Positions 53,392 to 63,639 of a stretch of 64,000 nucleotides of DNA are shown here, piece after piece. A program made the translations under genes and the position numbers. A model generated the notes under the pieces. The model was not told the origin of the DNA and ran no database searches. It saw only the letters and a list, made by a program, of their open reading frames with translations. Every line of letters begins with the position of its first letter. Position 1 is the stretch's first letter. The stretch covers positions 130,157,651 to 130,221,650 of the forward strand of contig NC_092806.1 in NCBI RefSeq assembly GCF_040954645.1. Direction: 5' to 3'. Origin of the DNA: Diabrotica undecimpunctata (lineage: Eukaryota; Arthropoda; Insecta; Coleoptera; Chrysomelidae).

Positions 53392-54229
53392 TGAAGAACT
53401 CCTTAACTGGTACCAGGTTAAAGTCACACCTACAAAAACATATAAGTTCTAACTTTAGTGTCTAGTACTCACAAAATTAGTTCCCATCCCCTAACATTTA
53501 GTTATCTTATCTTCATTAATCCATGGTTATTTTTTAGGTACCGATACTGTTTTTTTGAGTCGCAAATTGATCTGTACGATATTAAATGTGCAATTTATTT
53601 ATTTTTGGTGCGTTCAACAGACCCTTTTGTAATTTTTTTTCCGTCAGCACAGGTTCCTCTTCGGCTTACTGCAATTTGAAAGTAGTGGTTGCATGCCGTG
53701 GTTCCTCAAATTGTTCCCGCCTGTTTTGTTTTGCCTTTTTCCAAAAAGATGCTGCTAGCTCGCTGTACGGCTTCTATTAAAGCCTTTTAGCTCATATTTT
53801 AACTCCTTATCAACCCGGACTCATATAGATCCATACAGTCCTCCGTTAGCGGCTGGATTGGAGCTCATAATCGTCCAACGAATATTTTTTTTTCAATTCT
53901 AGTCCATTCGGGATAGCATTAGACCTTGCATGGCAAGCTGCCATAAATATTATTACTGTCACCTTTAGGGGGTCCATAGTAGTGTAAATTGACTATTAAT
54001 TGATTAACCGTCTTGATTTTAAATAAGAAACGTTTTTGCTCAATATCTCCGTCATTTTAAACTTTTCGAAAAAAAATGATATCGACTGAAATTGTTGCAA
54101 ATGAGATTTCCTACAATTTATTATATATAAATTTTTTCGTGCGGTCGATATTTTCCGAGTTAAAGGAAAAACCAGTGGAAGGAGGTGGGGAAGCATACTT
54201 ATTGAATTATCTCGTTTATTATTAACAAA
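53392..54229. other. Jockey/R1 fragment remainder and unassigned sequence
   Basis: The first 60-100 bp continue the minus-strand endonuclease edge split by the RTE. A KEAKQNRREQFEEP-type charged stretch (minus, about 53750-53700) could be the Gag end of the same element. The rest is AT-rich without identity. Confidence 0.35.
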
Positions 54230-54830
54230 AAAGAAAAATGTATTGAATAGATGGGTGGAATACTTTAATCAGGTTCTTAATGTAAAGAAAGAAGTAGAAA
54301 ACCTAGAAGATTAAAGAGATGAGGTAAGCAAAATAGACAAGAGGAAAGAGGAACCACCAACGATTCTTGAAGTTAAAGACGCACTAAAAAAACTAGCCAG
54401 AAACAACTCAGTCAGAGTGGATAATTTCCAACTGAACTATATAAAGAAGTCAATACTATAACGGCATTATACAGTAGGTGATAGAAGAAATATGGACACA
54501 GAAATCTCTCCCTAGCGATTGGAATACTGAAATACTCGAATGGATTATTCCAAAAAAGGGGAGATATTTTTAGTAAAAACACTGGAATATGGCATAGATA
54601 CTCATCACATATTTATAGACTACAAAGCAGCCTACGACTATAAATAGAAGAGAAATGTTCAAAGCAATGAAAAAGCTAGGAGTACCAAATCAGTTGATAT
54701 ATTTTACAAAATTTACTCTTAAAAAAATTGAATATAGAGTAGAAATACAGGGGAAGCTGTCTAAAGTTTTTAAAACAAATAACGGGCTGCCTCACAACAA
54801 ATAGCTAAAGAATATTTTTGTCTTAAATTC
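54230..54830 (+). pseudogene. RTE fragment, decayed
   Basis: Reads NRWVEYFNQVLNVKKEVENL (54248-54310), PPTILEVKDALKKLARNNSV (54357-54418), then HHIFIDYKAAYD (54606-54640) and KLSKVFKTNNGLP (54757-54797): linker, then scattered polymerase motifs. A deletion removes the finger region; several stops. Confidence 0.65.
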
Positions 54831-54930
54831 ACTATTCTAGTCATCCCCAGAAAAAAATCATATATTGCCATATTGTAGATTTTGATCATTAAGCTATTTT
54901 TTAACTACTATCAAAATTTCAAGCAAATTG

Positions 54931-55034
54931 ATGCATATAAAGAAAAATCAGAGGTTTTCTTCTGTTTTTACTGTCATAAAATATGCATATAAAGAAAAAT
55001 CAGAGGTTTTCTTCTGTTTTTACTGTCATAAAAT
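54931..55034. repeat. tandem duplication, 2 x 52 bp
   Basis: Two adjacent, apparently identical 52-bp units, each starting ATGCATATAAAGAAAAATCA. Recent local duplication in intergenic DNA upstream of the phosphatase gene. Confidence 0.93.
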
Positions 55035-55486
55035 ATGGTCGTCATATACCTGGACTATAGTAATTTTAAATGAAAATGTTAACATAAAAAAAGAACTTTC
55101 TTGGATTTTAGTAACTTTTTTGGGTATATATCAAGGTTTTAAACTATTTTGTTAGTTTTAAAATAATCTTTAATTCTCACCCATTTTTATGTGATTGTTA
55201 ATAAATTAATAAATCTACAATATAATCTTAATAATAATCTACATACAAATAAAAAAAAGGTGTGAACCATAAACATTTTTGATTTATCATTTTTTATTGT
55301 TTAATCCTTTTCAATTAAAATGTGTCACGAGGAATTTCGGTATCGTCTTTTAAGTTTTACTCAACTTCCTGATAAGCAGTTATCAATTTCCAGGTTTGCG
55401 ATGTGGTTAGCATACTAGTTATTATTATATCAAGGATTGTTTGTACTAAATCGCTCGATCAATCTATCTATCTAAATCAACAGAAT

Positions 55487-55586
55487 ATGTGCGATTTTAT
55501 GGGAATTAAAAATTTAGCTTGTGCTTCAAGAGCAGAGCAGAAATGTTTCTTTGATTCGTTTGATGGTATTTTGTCCGATATGGATG
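55487..55586 (+). CDS. HAD-type phosphatase (PGP/PDXP-like), first coding exon
   Basis: ATG 55487, 33 codons plus one base, donor G/GTAAGT at 55587 (phase 1). It reads MCDFMGIKNLACASRAEQKC and then FFDSFDGILSDMDG, where D31 and D33 form HAD motif I (nucleophile and acid/base) completed by VIW from the next exon. A second Met (residue 5) is an alternative start. The family removes phosphate from small molecules such as 2-phosphoglycolate, glycerol-3-phosphate, pyridoxal phosphate or artificial 4-nitrophenyl phosphate in the cytosol; the substrate cannot be read from this part. Upstream DNA has no obvious TATA box. Confidence 0.78.
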
Positions 55587-55716
55587 GTAAGTTTTAAAAT
55601 ACATAATTACTTTAACAAATAACAATACATTTAGAATTTTACGAAACTGAAGTTGCTTTTTATATTGGTCTATAATCTGTGTTTTTATTTTTTTGAACTA
55701 TGTATTTCCTGAACGA

Positions 55717-55820
<104 letters not shown>

Positions 55821-55999
55821 CTGTTTTGGGTGGATTGGAGTCAATAAAAGGGCTATTGGTTAACTATTTTTTATCTCAAGCTTTCAATTGTTTAAAAGAA
55901 GCTTCTTTTGTTTCTGATAAGAATGTTTATAACCTAAATTTTATTTTATGACATGTTCTGTAATTATTTTAACATAATTTTATTTAAGTGTTCATGTAT

Positions 56000-57785
56000 G
56001 TGTGTTTTACTTACTTTACTTAATCAGTAGACCCATTTGTACCTTTCGGTGTTGGGCCGTTTAAAATACAATTCATTAAATTACAATATTTGACAGTCTT
56101 CTGAGGTGTCCTAGCTCTTAACGAACTTTCTCCATTCCTTCCTATTGGATGCCATCTGTGTTGCTTCCTGCCAAGTCTTACCCTTACTCTGCAGTAGCTG
56201 CGAGATGTCACCGTTCCATTCTTTAATGGGTCTTCCTCTTCTGTTCTTCCCTATTGGTTTGGCGTCCCACACTCTTTTTACTTGTCTATTATTGTCCATC
56301 CGGGTTAGATGTCCGAACCATGCCAATTTTTTCTCTTTGATTGACTCGAGTATCGGTTTGATTTTGAGTCTTTCTCTTATTTCTTCGTTTCTGATTCTAT
56401 CAGTTCTTTTTACTCCTATCGTTCTTCTGAGGTATTTCATCTCTGCTTCCTGAATTCTGCTCTGATGTCTTTTGTTTAATATCCAATTTTCTGCTCCATA
56501 TGTCACTGTAGGTCTATATATTGTTTTGTATATTGTCATCTTGGTCTTTGTTGATATTTCTTTGTTATTAAGGAATCCTCTATTTAGTACTTGGAATAGT
56601 TTTCCTGTGTTTTCCATTCTGTTGTTAAGATCGTCCCCGATGTCTCCTTTATTGTTGATTACTGTTCCTAAGTATTTGTATGAATTTGTCTGTATTATTT
56701 TTTGTTGGTCTATCATTACTTCTATTTGATTTTCCGTCCCTTGTTTCCTTGATATTTTCATTACCTGAGTCTTCTCTTTGTTTACGTTTAGGTTGTATTT
56801 GCTTGCTTCTAGGTTCCATTTCTCTAAGTTGTATTTCAGTTTTTCTGCAGTTTCCGCAATTAATACTATGTCGTCTGCAAATATACACATCTCAGCATTT
56901 ATCATTTGCATTCTGTTCCAACCGATGCAGTATTTCTTGAATGTTTTCTTACATTCTTTCACTATTTCATCTATTACATTTATGAATAGCACTGGGCTGA
57001 GACTTCCCCCTTGTATAACTCCTTGAGTTGTTTCAAATGGTTCTGACTGTATATTTAACATTCTTACTGTATTTGTTGTTTTCATGTATATACTCTTTGT
57101 TGCTTCTATCGGTTCTTCACTTACTTGTTTCTTATTTAGGCTTTCCCATATCTTTTTTTTCACTGAGTCGAATGCTTTTTCCATGTTTATAAAGCTCAGA
57201 TATATTTCTTTATTTTTCTTTAAGGCTTTTTCTCTTACTTGTTGCATGGTGAATATATGGTCTTGTGTGTTGTGTTCTTTCCTGAATCCACTTTGTATGT
57301 CCTCTAATTTATGTTCTATTTCTTTTCTAATTTTCCTTTCTATTATGGTTTCGTATACTTTAGCTGCTACACATAGTAGTGATATATCTCTATAGTTCCT
57401 ACAGTCTCTTGTGTTTCCTCTCTTGTATATAGGTATAATTACTGCATTTGTCCATTCTCTGGGTATTACTTTTCTCTTCCATATTAGGTTATATATGTCT
57501 AACAATTTTTCTTTTGCTTTTACCCCTATATATTTCATCATTTCTGGTGCTACTTCATCGCTTCCTGGTGCTTTTCCAATCTTTATCTTTCTTATTGCTT
57601 CTTCCAGCTCTTCTTTTTCTATAGTTTCTGGATTTTCCGTGTTTCTCATGGATACTCTCTTGTTGTGGCTTTCCTTCTCCATTGTATTCTCTTGATTTCC
57701 ATTCAGTATCAGCTGAAAATGTTCCCTCCATCTTTCCATTATTGTCTTATTGTCGTTTATTATTGTTCCTTCCTTGTAAATTATT
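56000..57785 (-). mobile_element. RTE-type retrotransposon in phosphatase intron 1
   Basis: Inserted against the host gene. The 5' side is truncated near 57785, where a Penelope repeat begins. The 3' side after the stop ends in a TAAGTAAAGTAAGTAAAA tail near 56010-56025. Target duplication not identified. Confidence 0.75.
56111..57781 (-). CDS. RTE reverse transcriptase and C-terminal domain, open frame
   Basis: Open from the truncated edge (57781) to the stop at 56111; 542 codons from the first ATG (57739). Order: ERWREHFQLILNGNQ, KIKIGKAPGSDEVAPEMMK, NAVIIPIYKRGNTRDCRNYR, EDIQSGFRKEHNTQD, LSFINMEKAFDSVKKKIWES (Asp in NMEKAFD), GVIQGGSLSPVLFI, MCIFADDIVLIAETAEKL (FADD pair), SYKYLGTVINNKGDIGDDLN, YRPTVTYGAENWILNKRHQS, WFGHLTRMDNNRQVKRVW, NRRGRPIKEWNGDISQLL, EWRKFVKS. 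Intact active site and no stop imply a young insertion. RxSxL-type palm residues read DISLL where YRPISLL is usual. Endonuclease and ORF1 are missing. Confidence 0.9.
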   Translation of the reverse strand: MYKEGTIINDNKTIMERWREHFQLILNGNQENTMEKESHNKRVSMRNTENPETIEKEELEEAIRKIKIGKAPGSDEVAPEMMKYIGVKAKEKLLDIYNLIWKRKVIPREWTNAVIIPIYKRGNTRDCRNYRDISLLCVAAKVYETIIERKIRKEIEHKLEDIQSGFRKEHNTQDHIFTMQQVREKALKKNKEIYLSFINMEKAFDSVKKKIWESLNKKQVSEEPIEATKSIYMKTTNTVRMLNIQSEPFETTQGVIQGGSLSPVLFINVIDEIVKECKKTFKKYCIGWNRMQMINAEMCIFADDIVLIAETAEKLKYNLEKWNLEASKYNLNVNKEKTQVMKISRKQGTENQIEVMIDQQKIIQTNSYKYLGTVINNKGDIGDDLNNRMENTGKLFQVLNRGFLNNKEISTKTKMTIYKTIYRPTVTYGAENWILNKRHQSRIQEAEMKYLRRTIGVKRTDRIRNEEIRERLKIKPILESIKEKKLAWFGHLTRMDNNRQVKRVWDAKPIGKNRRGRPIKEWNGDISQLLQSKGKTWQEATQMASNRKEWRKFVKS

Positions 57786-58190
57786 TCGTTCTGAAGCTAT
57801 TTTCTTGTGGCATTTTAAATTAATTACTATTTAAATGGGAATAAATAAATAATTTTCTGACGGATATTCTCAAGTTAAAGTTGATTTCATGTAATCGAAT
57901 GAACTATCTTATAAGTAAAGTCGTCCCAGGAACGCAACTCAACAATATTGGCAATATCATTTTAAAGTCGTCTACTAGTACTCGTATAATCTATGTCTGA
58001 ATTGTCAATATAGATAAGTCGGATAAAATTAAATTATTAGAAGAATTTTTCACTAAGTAACAAAAAACAAAATTTGTTTAATTTACTAATGTTTGTATTT
58101 TAAGAACGATTTCCGAAGTGGAAATTGAAACGCCAATAAACGTATTTTAACCTTTTAATTGTGGCTTATTCCCATTTAAATAGTAATTGT
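57786..58190 (+). mobile_element. Penelope-derived non-coding unit with terminal inverted repeats
   Basis: 57822-57844 (AATTACTATTTAAATGGGAA then TAA) and 58166-58188 are perfect 23-bp inverted copies. The interior equals the Penelope 3' repeat at 8088-8421. Left of the arm, CTGAAGCTATTTTCTTGTGG repeats the word at 36165. So it is a short Penelope-like scrap with inverted ends, lying between the RTE and a Jockey-type element. Confidence 0.75.
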
Positions 58191-58255
58191 TTATTATTTG
58201 TTTCAGTTTCGTTTCTTTGTTGCTTCTTAGGGTTTTCAGTGTTCTGTAAAATAAT

Positions 58256-59959
58256 TTAAATAATAAGTTTTAGTTTGTTTGCAGCAAACCCTGAGCTAGA
58301 TTTAGTAGAAACTTCCTCATGAGACATTTTTAAACCATCATTATTTGTTCCTGACATAACGTGTGTCGTATCATCTGCGAATTGTATGGTTTTGTACGGA
58401 GATGTGAATTTAGGCAAGTCGTTGACATAAATAATAAACAAAAGAGGTCCTAAAACCGAACCTTGTGAGCCTTCATGTTTACGGATAGAAAATCGGAGAG
58501 CCACATAGATAAGAAGTTATAAGCTTAAGAGGGATACGTCTGATTCCATAGTAATTTAATTTATGGAGCAAAATGTCGTGTGAAACGCAATCAAAAGCTT
58601 TCGACAAATCGCAAAGAGAAATAACTATAAGATTGCCGCGTTCAAGCCCCTCAATCACCCCGCTCACAACATTAAATACCGCGTTGGTAGTAGAACGAGT
58701 ACTTATGAATACATATTGTGAGTTGCTAAAGTAATTATTTGACTCAAAATAGAAATAAAACTGTTGTTTAATAACCTTTTAAATCACTTTCCCAAAAGTA
58801 GAAACAATTTTTATGGGATTGTAATTATTGTCAGTTCTTGAGGAATCACCTTTTTTGTAGATTGATAGTACTTTTGAGTATTTTAGTACTCCTGGAAATA
58901 CTCCAGTTGATAGAATTAAATTAATAAGATAAGTGAAAGGTGTTAAAACTATTTGGTAAGTTTCTTTTAAAATTTTGCTGCTATTAATTTCGTGACCGTC
59001 CCTACAATTAGAATTACTAAGAGGCTTTATTATTTGAGAGACCTCTTCTTCCAGAACAGGACGAAAAAAAAGGACTTGCACGCAGAAGGATAATTTCTAT
59101 ACTTAACGAAGGCATCGACGTTAATAGTAGGAAGAGATGTAATTATATTCACTGCAATTGTAGTAAAAAATTGATTCATTTCGTCTGGTGGTAGATCAGG
59201 TTGTACCGAACTGGATCTTGTGTAGTTTCTTTCGAAATTTACTATTTTCCAGCAGTCTCTAGGTTTATTATTGGAATTAGTAATAAAATTACAGTAAGCT
59301 GACTTTTTAAATTGCCGATTATATTCAACTTTTTGTTGTTTATATACTTTGAATAAATCGAGATCCCTAGTGGCATCTGCAATGTGTTTAATAAGAGAAA
59401 GATTAGATGTGTAAGACCTTAATTCATTATTAAACCATTGCACAGGTGTTTTTTCAGCCATTTGTCCTACTTTTTTTAGTGGAAAATGCTTTAATATTAA
59501 ATTGTTATAAGTTTCGGTAAGGAAGACTGTTAAAAAATTAGGATCATTATTAATATCGTAGAAAAAGTCCATATTTGTACTAACTAGCGCAAGTTTAAGC
59601 TTCTGTAAACCAGAAGAAGTAATAAATCGTTGAAATGTTTGATTAGTGTCAACAGCCTTAAGCACAAAGTCAATAAATAAAAATTGAGCTCAATGGTCAG
59701 AAAAACAAGGTTCAAATACGCCCAGTCTGTAGATATTTTCAGAAAAATCTGTCATAATGTTGTCGATGCAACTACTGGACTGGGATGCGATTCTAATATA
59801 ATCGTTTATAGTTACTTTTAGACCAAAAGATGTTAATAGATTTTGAATATCAAAAAAAGGGTCATATTCAATTTTAAAATTTATATTAAAATCACCAAGT
59901 ATGATAAGTTTGTCTGCTTTACTAAGCAAGGATGTTATAACATTTTCAAAATTCACCAA
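58256..59959 (-). pseudogene. Jockey/CR1-type non-LTR, endonuclease end to reverse transcriptase
   Basis: Minus strand: LIILGDFNINFKIEYDPFFD (59900, endonuclease GDFN), SSCIDNIMTDF (59770), FSDH end of EN (59690), WFNNELRSYTSNLSLIKHIA (59440), EEEVSQIIKPLSNSNCRDGH (59050), VLSIYKKGDSSRTDNNYNPI (58860), LCDLSKAFDCVSHDILLHKL (58600, catalytic Asp), SQGSVLGPLLFIIYVNDLP (58460) and IQFADDTTHVMSG (58380, FADD pair). One frameshift near 59050-59080 lies at a homopolymer (C/GAAAAAAAAGG). Frame changes also near 58500 and 58750. It stops after the palm: the 3' part is missing at 58256, unusual for an element that is normally truncated at the 5' side. Confidence 0.8.
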
Positions 59960-59963
59960 TTCA

Positions 59964-60620
59964 CCCTTTCATTGATCTCCATTGACATTCTCGTTAATCG
60001 GATAAGTTTTTCTGGCATACCAAACTCACGCAGTGATAGTACTGTTCTCTTGACACCGTCATATGCGGCCTTGAAGTCGACGAATAGGTGATATCAGATA
60101 GGTGTGACGATAGATGATGTGGGTTTCAATGTTAAATTCTAATGTTTTCTCGAGGATCTGTCTTATTGAATGAATCTGGTCAATTGTTGATTTTTCTGGA
60201 GTAAATCCGGCCTGGCATTTTCCAACAATGTCAACTGTGTAAACTTGTAGCCTTTCGTGGAAGATATTTGCTAGTATTTTGTAAGCAATTTTTAACAGGG
60301 TTATATCTCTGTAGTTGTCACACTGGAGCTGATCGCCTTTTTATGTAACGGGTATATTACACCTTGAGACCATTCACAGGGCTTGGTCTCATTTTGCCAG
60401 ACAAGAAGTAAAAGTTTTGGAATGCTTGTAGCAGGGCGTCGATACCATTCTTGTAGAGCTCACTACAAATTTGATCAGTTTCTGGTGCTTTAATATTTTT
60501 AAGCTTTTTAATGGCTTGGGCCTTCAGTGATAGGTGGTCGTTCATTTGCGTCGAATAGATTCCAATCATTTCGATCTGCTACGGTGTGATCTGCTTCTAC
60601 CATATAATGGCCGTTAAATT
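59964..60620 (-). pseudogene. RTE reverse transcriptase fragment
   Basis: Minus strand: KAQAIKKLKNIKAPETDQIC and SELYKNGIDALLQAFQ (60520-60430), an EWSQGVIYPLHKK segment (60370-60330), a FTPEKSTIDQIHS segment (60210-60170) and LFVDFKAAYDGVKRTVLSLR with EFGMPEKLIRLTRMSM (60090-59975). Order is normal for an RTE polymerase start; frames shift repeatedly. It abuts the Jockey-type endonuclease at 59960 without a visible duplication. Confidence 0.75.
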
Positions 60621-60639
60621 TTGCGTCGAAAATTCAATC

Positions 60640-60860
60640 CATCAAGGTAAAGGAAATACTACGTTTAATAAATAAAGGCCGATAATGCTCTAAATAGCTC
60701 ACGTTAAATATAATTCTTATCGCTCTCTTTTGTAAACAGAAAATTGCCAAGGAGTCAACTAAATCAACCCAAACGATAGTGGCATAGCTAATATGTAAGT
60801 GACATAAATCCAAATCCGTTGTTTTTAATGTATTTATACTAGTAATTTAAGTTATTATTG
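60640..60860 (-). pseudogene. C-terminal tail of a Jockey/CR1-type reverse transcriptase
   Basis: Minus strand: HISYATIVWVDLVDSLAIFC and LQKRAIRIIFNVSYLEHYRP then LFIKRSI (60800-60660). This resembles the thumb region with a GxxxWG..LQK.ALR.I..........PLF pattern. It lies 5' of the polymerase start on the same strand, so it is out of order relative to the fragment at 58256-59959. Confidence 0.55.
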
Positions 60861-61172
60861 AAAGGATAATACTGTTAATAAGTCTTATTGTTATTTTTAG
60901 TCTTAATTTGCTTCTTTTACCTACAAAACCTCTTATTTCCTCTCTAGCTGTAGTTGTTTTTTTGGATGGTTTGGTCTACATGTTGCGTAAAGGATAGTCC
61001 TTAATCCATTGTGAGTCCTAGGTTTTTTGCTTCTTTTTTCCTTTCGATATGATTGGTTTGCACTGTCAGCTATTTATCTGGGTTTTCCCTTCTCTTTTTG
61101 AGTATAACTGCTTGCGATTTTTCATCTTCCTATAGCCTTTTACATTCTGTTGTAACAACTTAAAAATTCATT

Positions 61173-61176
<4 letters not shown>
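60861..61176. other. no gene seen
   Basis: Intronic. A/T-rich with one degraded frame of no identity; ends at a (TA)n array. Confidence 0.35.

Positions 61177-61257
<81 letters not shown>
61177..61257. repeat. (TA)n microsatellite
   Basis: About 40 TA units in intron 1 of the phosphatase gene. Confidence 0.95.
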
Positions 61258-61260
<3 letters not shown>

Positions 61261-61610
61261 CCAAAATTTAATCTTTTACACATTTCGCATAGCCCAGAGG
61301 ACAGAAAACGATATTATTATATCGTTGTCGTTCACGGCCGCCTAAGCAGGTGGCGCCTCTGTACGCTAACCACTGCGATGTTGAAGCTTTTGGAGATGTT
61401 CGTTGAACTTTCCGAGTTTGAATGTGTATCAGCCCAAGTGTCTAATGAGGCTGGGATAGTCCGAAATGATTCATAACACTTTATTGATACCGAGTCGAGC
61501 ACGGGAAGTTTAATGAATTTGTCCTCCTAGGCCATACATTTGGCCATTTAATTCAACAAAGTGATAGCAGCTTTTGCTTTATACTATAAGATTTAATCTT
61601 ATACATAAAT
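61258..61610. other. intronic sequence, no gene seen
   Basis: Somewhat GC-richer block between two (TA)n arrays (for example GGTGGCGCCTCTG near 61340). No coding or terminal repeat recognised. Confidence 0.35.
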
Positions 61611-61768
<158 letters not shown>

Positions 61769-61943
61769 AAGATTATATTATATGATCCTTTCTCCCAAAT
61801 TAATATGCTCCTTTTCTAACTTGGCTGCACCGTACTGAAGACGACCAATAGTCAGAAATACGTATATAAGTTGCCTTCCATCTTATACACATATTTTATT
61901 ATATTTTTTTTCCTTTGTTGCGAGGTATGCCGATATCTTTTAC

Positions 61944-61946
<3 letters not shown>

Positions 61947-61992
<46 letters not shown>
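61947..61992. repeat. (TA)n microsatellite next to exon 2 acceptor
   Basis: About 22 TA units ending about 43 bp upstream of the exon 2 start; it falls in the branch-point/polypyrimidine neighbourhood of the intron end. Confidence 0.93.
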
Positions 61993-61995
<3 letters not shown>

Positions 61996-62035
61996 CTCAA
62001 CTCTATTAAGATCTCTATTATTATATATTTTTTAG

Positions 62036-62334
62036 GTGTAATATGGGTGGGATATAAGCCGCTTCCAGGAACTGCCGAATGCGTACAGAGTCTTAGAAAA
62101 ATTGGCAAAACTGTCTCTTTTGTCACAAATAATGGTACGAGATCTACAGACACTATCTACAAACTTCTTCAAAACCACAAATTTAGTGTAGACTTAAAGG
62201 ATATTGTAAACCCCATTACAGCATATATAACTGTACTACATAAACTGGGGTTTGAGAAAACTGCGTTTGTGCTGGGTTCCAGTGAGTTACAAGAGGAGTT
62301 GAAAAATGCTGGATTTAAAGTTGCACCAAATCCG
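62036..62334 (+). CDS. HAD-type phosphatase (PGP/PDXP-like), second coding exon
   Basis: 299 nt. Acceptor ATTTTTTAG before 62036, donor CCG/GTAAGC after 62334; phase 1 in, phase 0 out. It reads VIWVGYKPLPGTAECVQSLR (completing DMDGVIW), then KIGKTVSFVTNNGTRSTDTI, where the Thr of FVTNN is HAD motif II that binds the phosphate, then AYITVLHKLGFEKTAFVLGS and ELKNAGFKVAPNP. Order and spacing match the N-terminal 130 residues of the C2-capped HAD family (about 300 residues). The cap and motifs III/IV must lie in exons beyond the window. The intact frame and splice sites argue for a working host gene. Confidence 0.85.
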
Positions 62335-63038
62335 GTAAGCATTGTATAAAATTTCTTGGTTTAATTTGCACATTTGTAGTAAAATATTAAAAAAAAGAAA
62401 GAAAACAAAAAAACCTTTATGCACTGTCAGTTGGATCTTGGCAAACATGTCAACTCAATTTATTCAATTTTTTTTATTTAATTTATTGGATTTTGGAAAC
62501 TTGTTATATATTTATGAATTGTCTTTTGGAAAATCACTTAAAACTTCCCATAGTAGAAAATACAATTTTAAAAGTCATGTTGTTAATGACATGTTGGTAT
62601 TTTAACGAATTAAATTATTTGTGAGAATGATTGAATAAAAAAAAAAAAAAAATAAGAGTTTTTAAAAAACGTGAGATACGAGTTTTTGAACTTTATATTT
62701 TATTTTATTTCAGGACTTACAAGGTTTTGGTAGCATATGATCATCTCTCTTCCGCTTTTTTTTGGTTTTTTTGCATAAAACAAACAACATGACAGAAGAA
62801 AAATGTTTATTCCAGTAATATTTGACGCAAACATTACATACTGCATAAGTATTCTAATAAGAAATAAAACGAACATAAATATTTTCCATATTTTGGGAAA
62901 AGAAAATAAATGCTTAACGAATCATAAATCCCATGATAATCTGAGCTAATAACGGTCTTAAGGGACTACACGTGATTAAATTTGTTTTCTGTAATGGCAA
63001 ATCATCATTATATCTTTTTTGTGTGGTTCTTTAAACCT
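62335..63038. other. intron 2 of the phosphatase gene, no exon recognised
   Basis: T-rich sequence with a poly-A run at 62636-62651. No later phosphatase exon was found. Confidence 0.4.
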
Positions 63039-63095
63039 TTATAAACATAATGTAGTCGCACGTATCGAAAGGTCGCACGTGTGACTACATATGTT
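63039..63095. repeat. imperfect hairpin
   Basis: TATAAACATAATGTAGTCGC at the left pairs with GTGACTACATATGTTTATA at the right, with one extra base and one mismatch; the loop is about 15 bp. Could be a small palindromic element or the end of one. Confidence 0.6.
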
Positions 63096-63639
63096 TATAC
63101 ATTTTACCTGCCACTGGGACACCACAACACTTGTTCGCCATTGCCACGTCATTTGGTTGCCACGTTGGTGAGCGCCTTGCCTAAGACGCATCTATACCTA
63201 CTGGAGAGTGGCGGTATAGTATGACTTAGCCCCCGGCGGTCCATGAACTAAATCCGGCACTGGTCAAGTCTTTAGAGTAACCTCAGAATTAATAGCCTTC
63301 AGATTTTTTTTACGCATGCATCTCCCACTTTTGTTCTGGGCGAATGAATGAATAATACTTAATTTCGGAATAGTCGTTAAAAAATATGCCATCAATTTAG
63401 TTAATTTTTTTTCAATGGTGGAGCGCACACTATCGTACTCCATTTGTGAGTTACCCTTAACTAAATATTTCTGTATAATTACCGTACCTTTTTTGATGCA
63501 GAAATATTTAAGACTTCAACATATAATTTCAAAACTAAATCAGTTTCATCTGAAATGGACAAATATGATACACTGTTTGGTGTATGGTTTATGGTGTTCT
63601 GTCTGAATCTGTAAAGTAGGGAGGGCGAGTTAAGTTCCA

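Noticed and set aside
56145..57695. Several long plus-strand frames with hydrophobic text
   Set aside because: Shadows of the antisense RTE reverse transcriptase; no membrane-protein family and no splice context.
62704..62760. Possible third phosphatase exon after a TTTATTTCAG acceptor
   Set aside because: The frame stops after about nine codons and shows no HAD motif.
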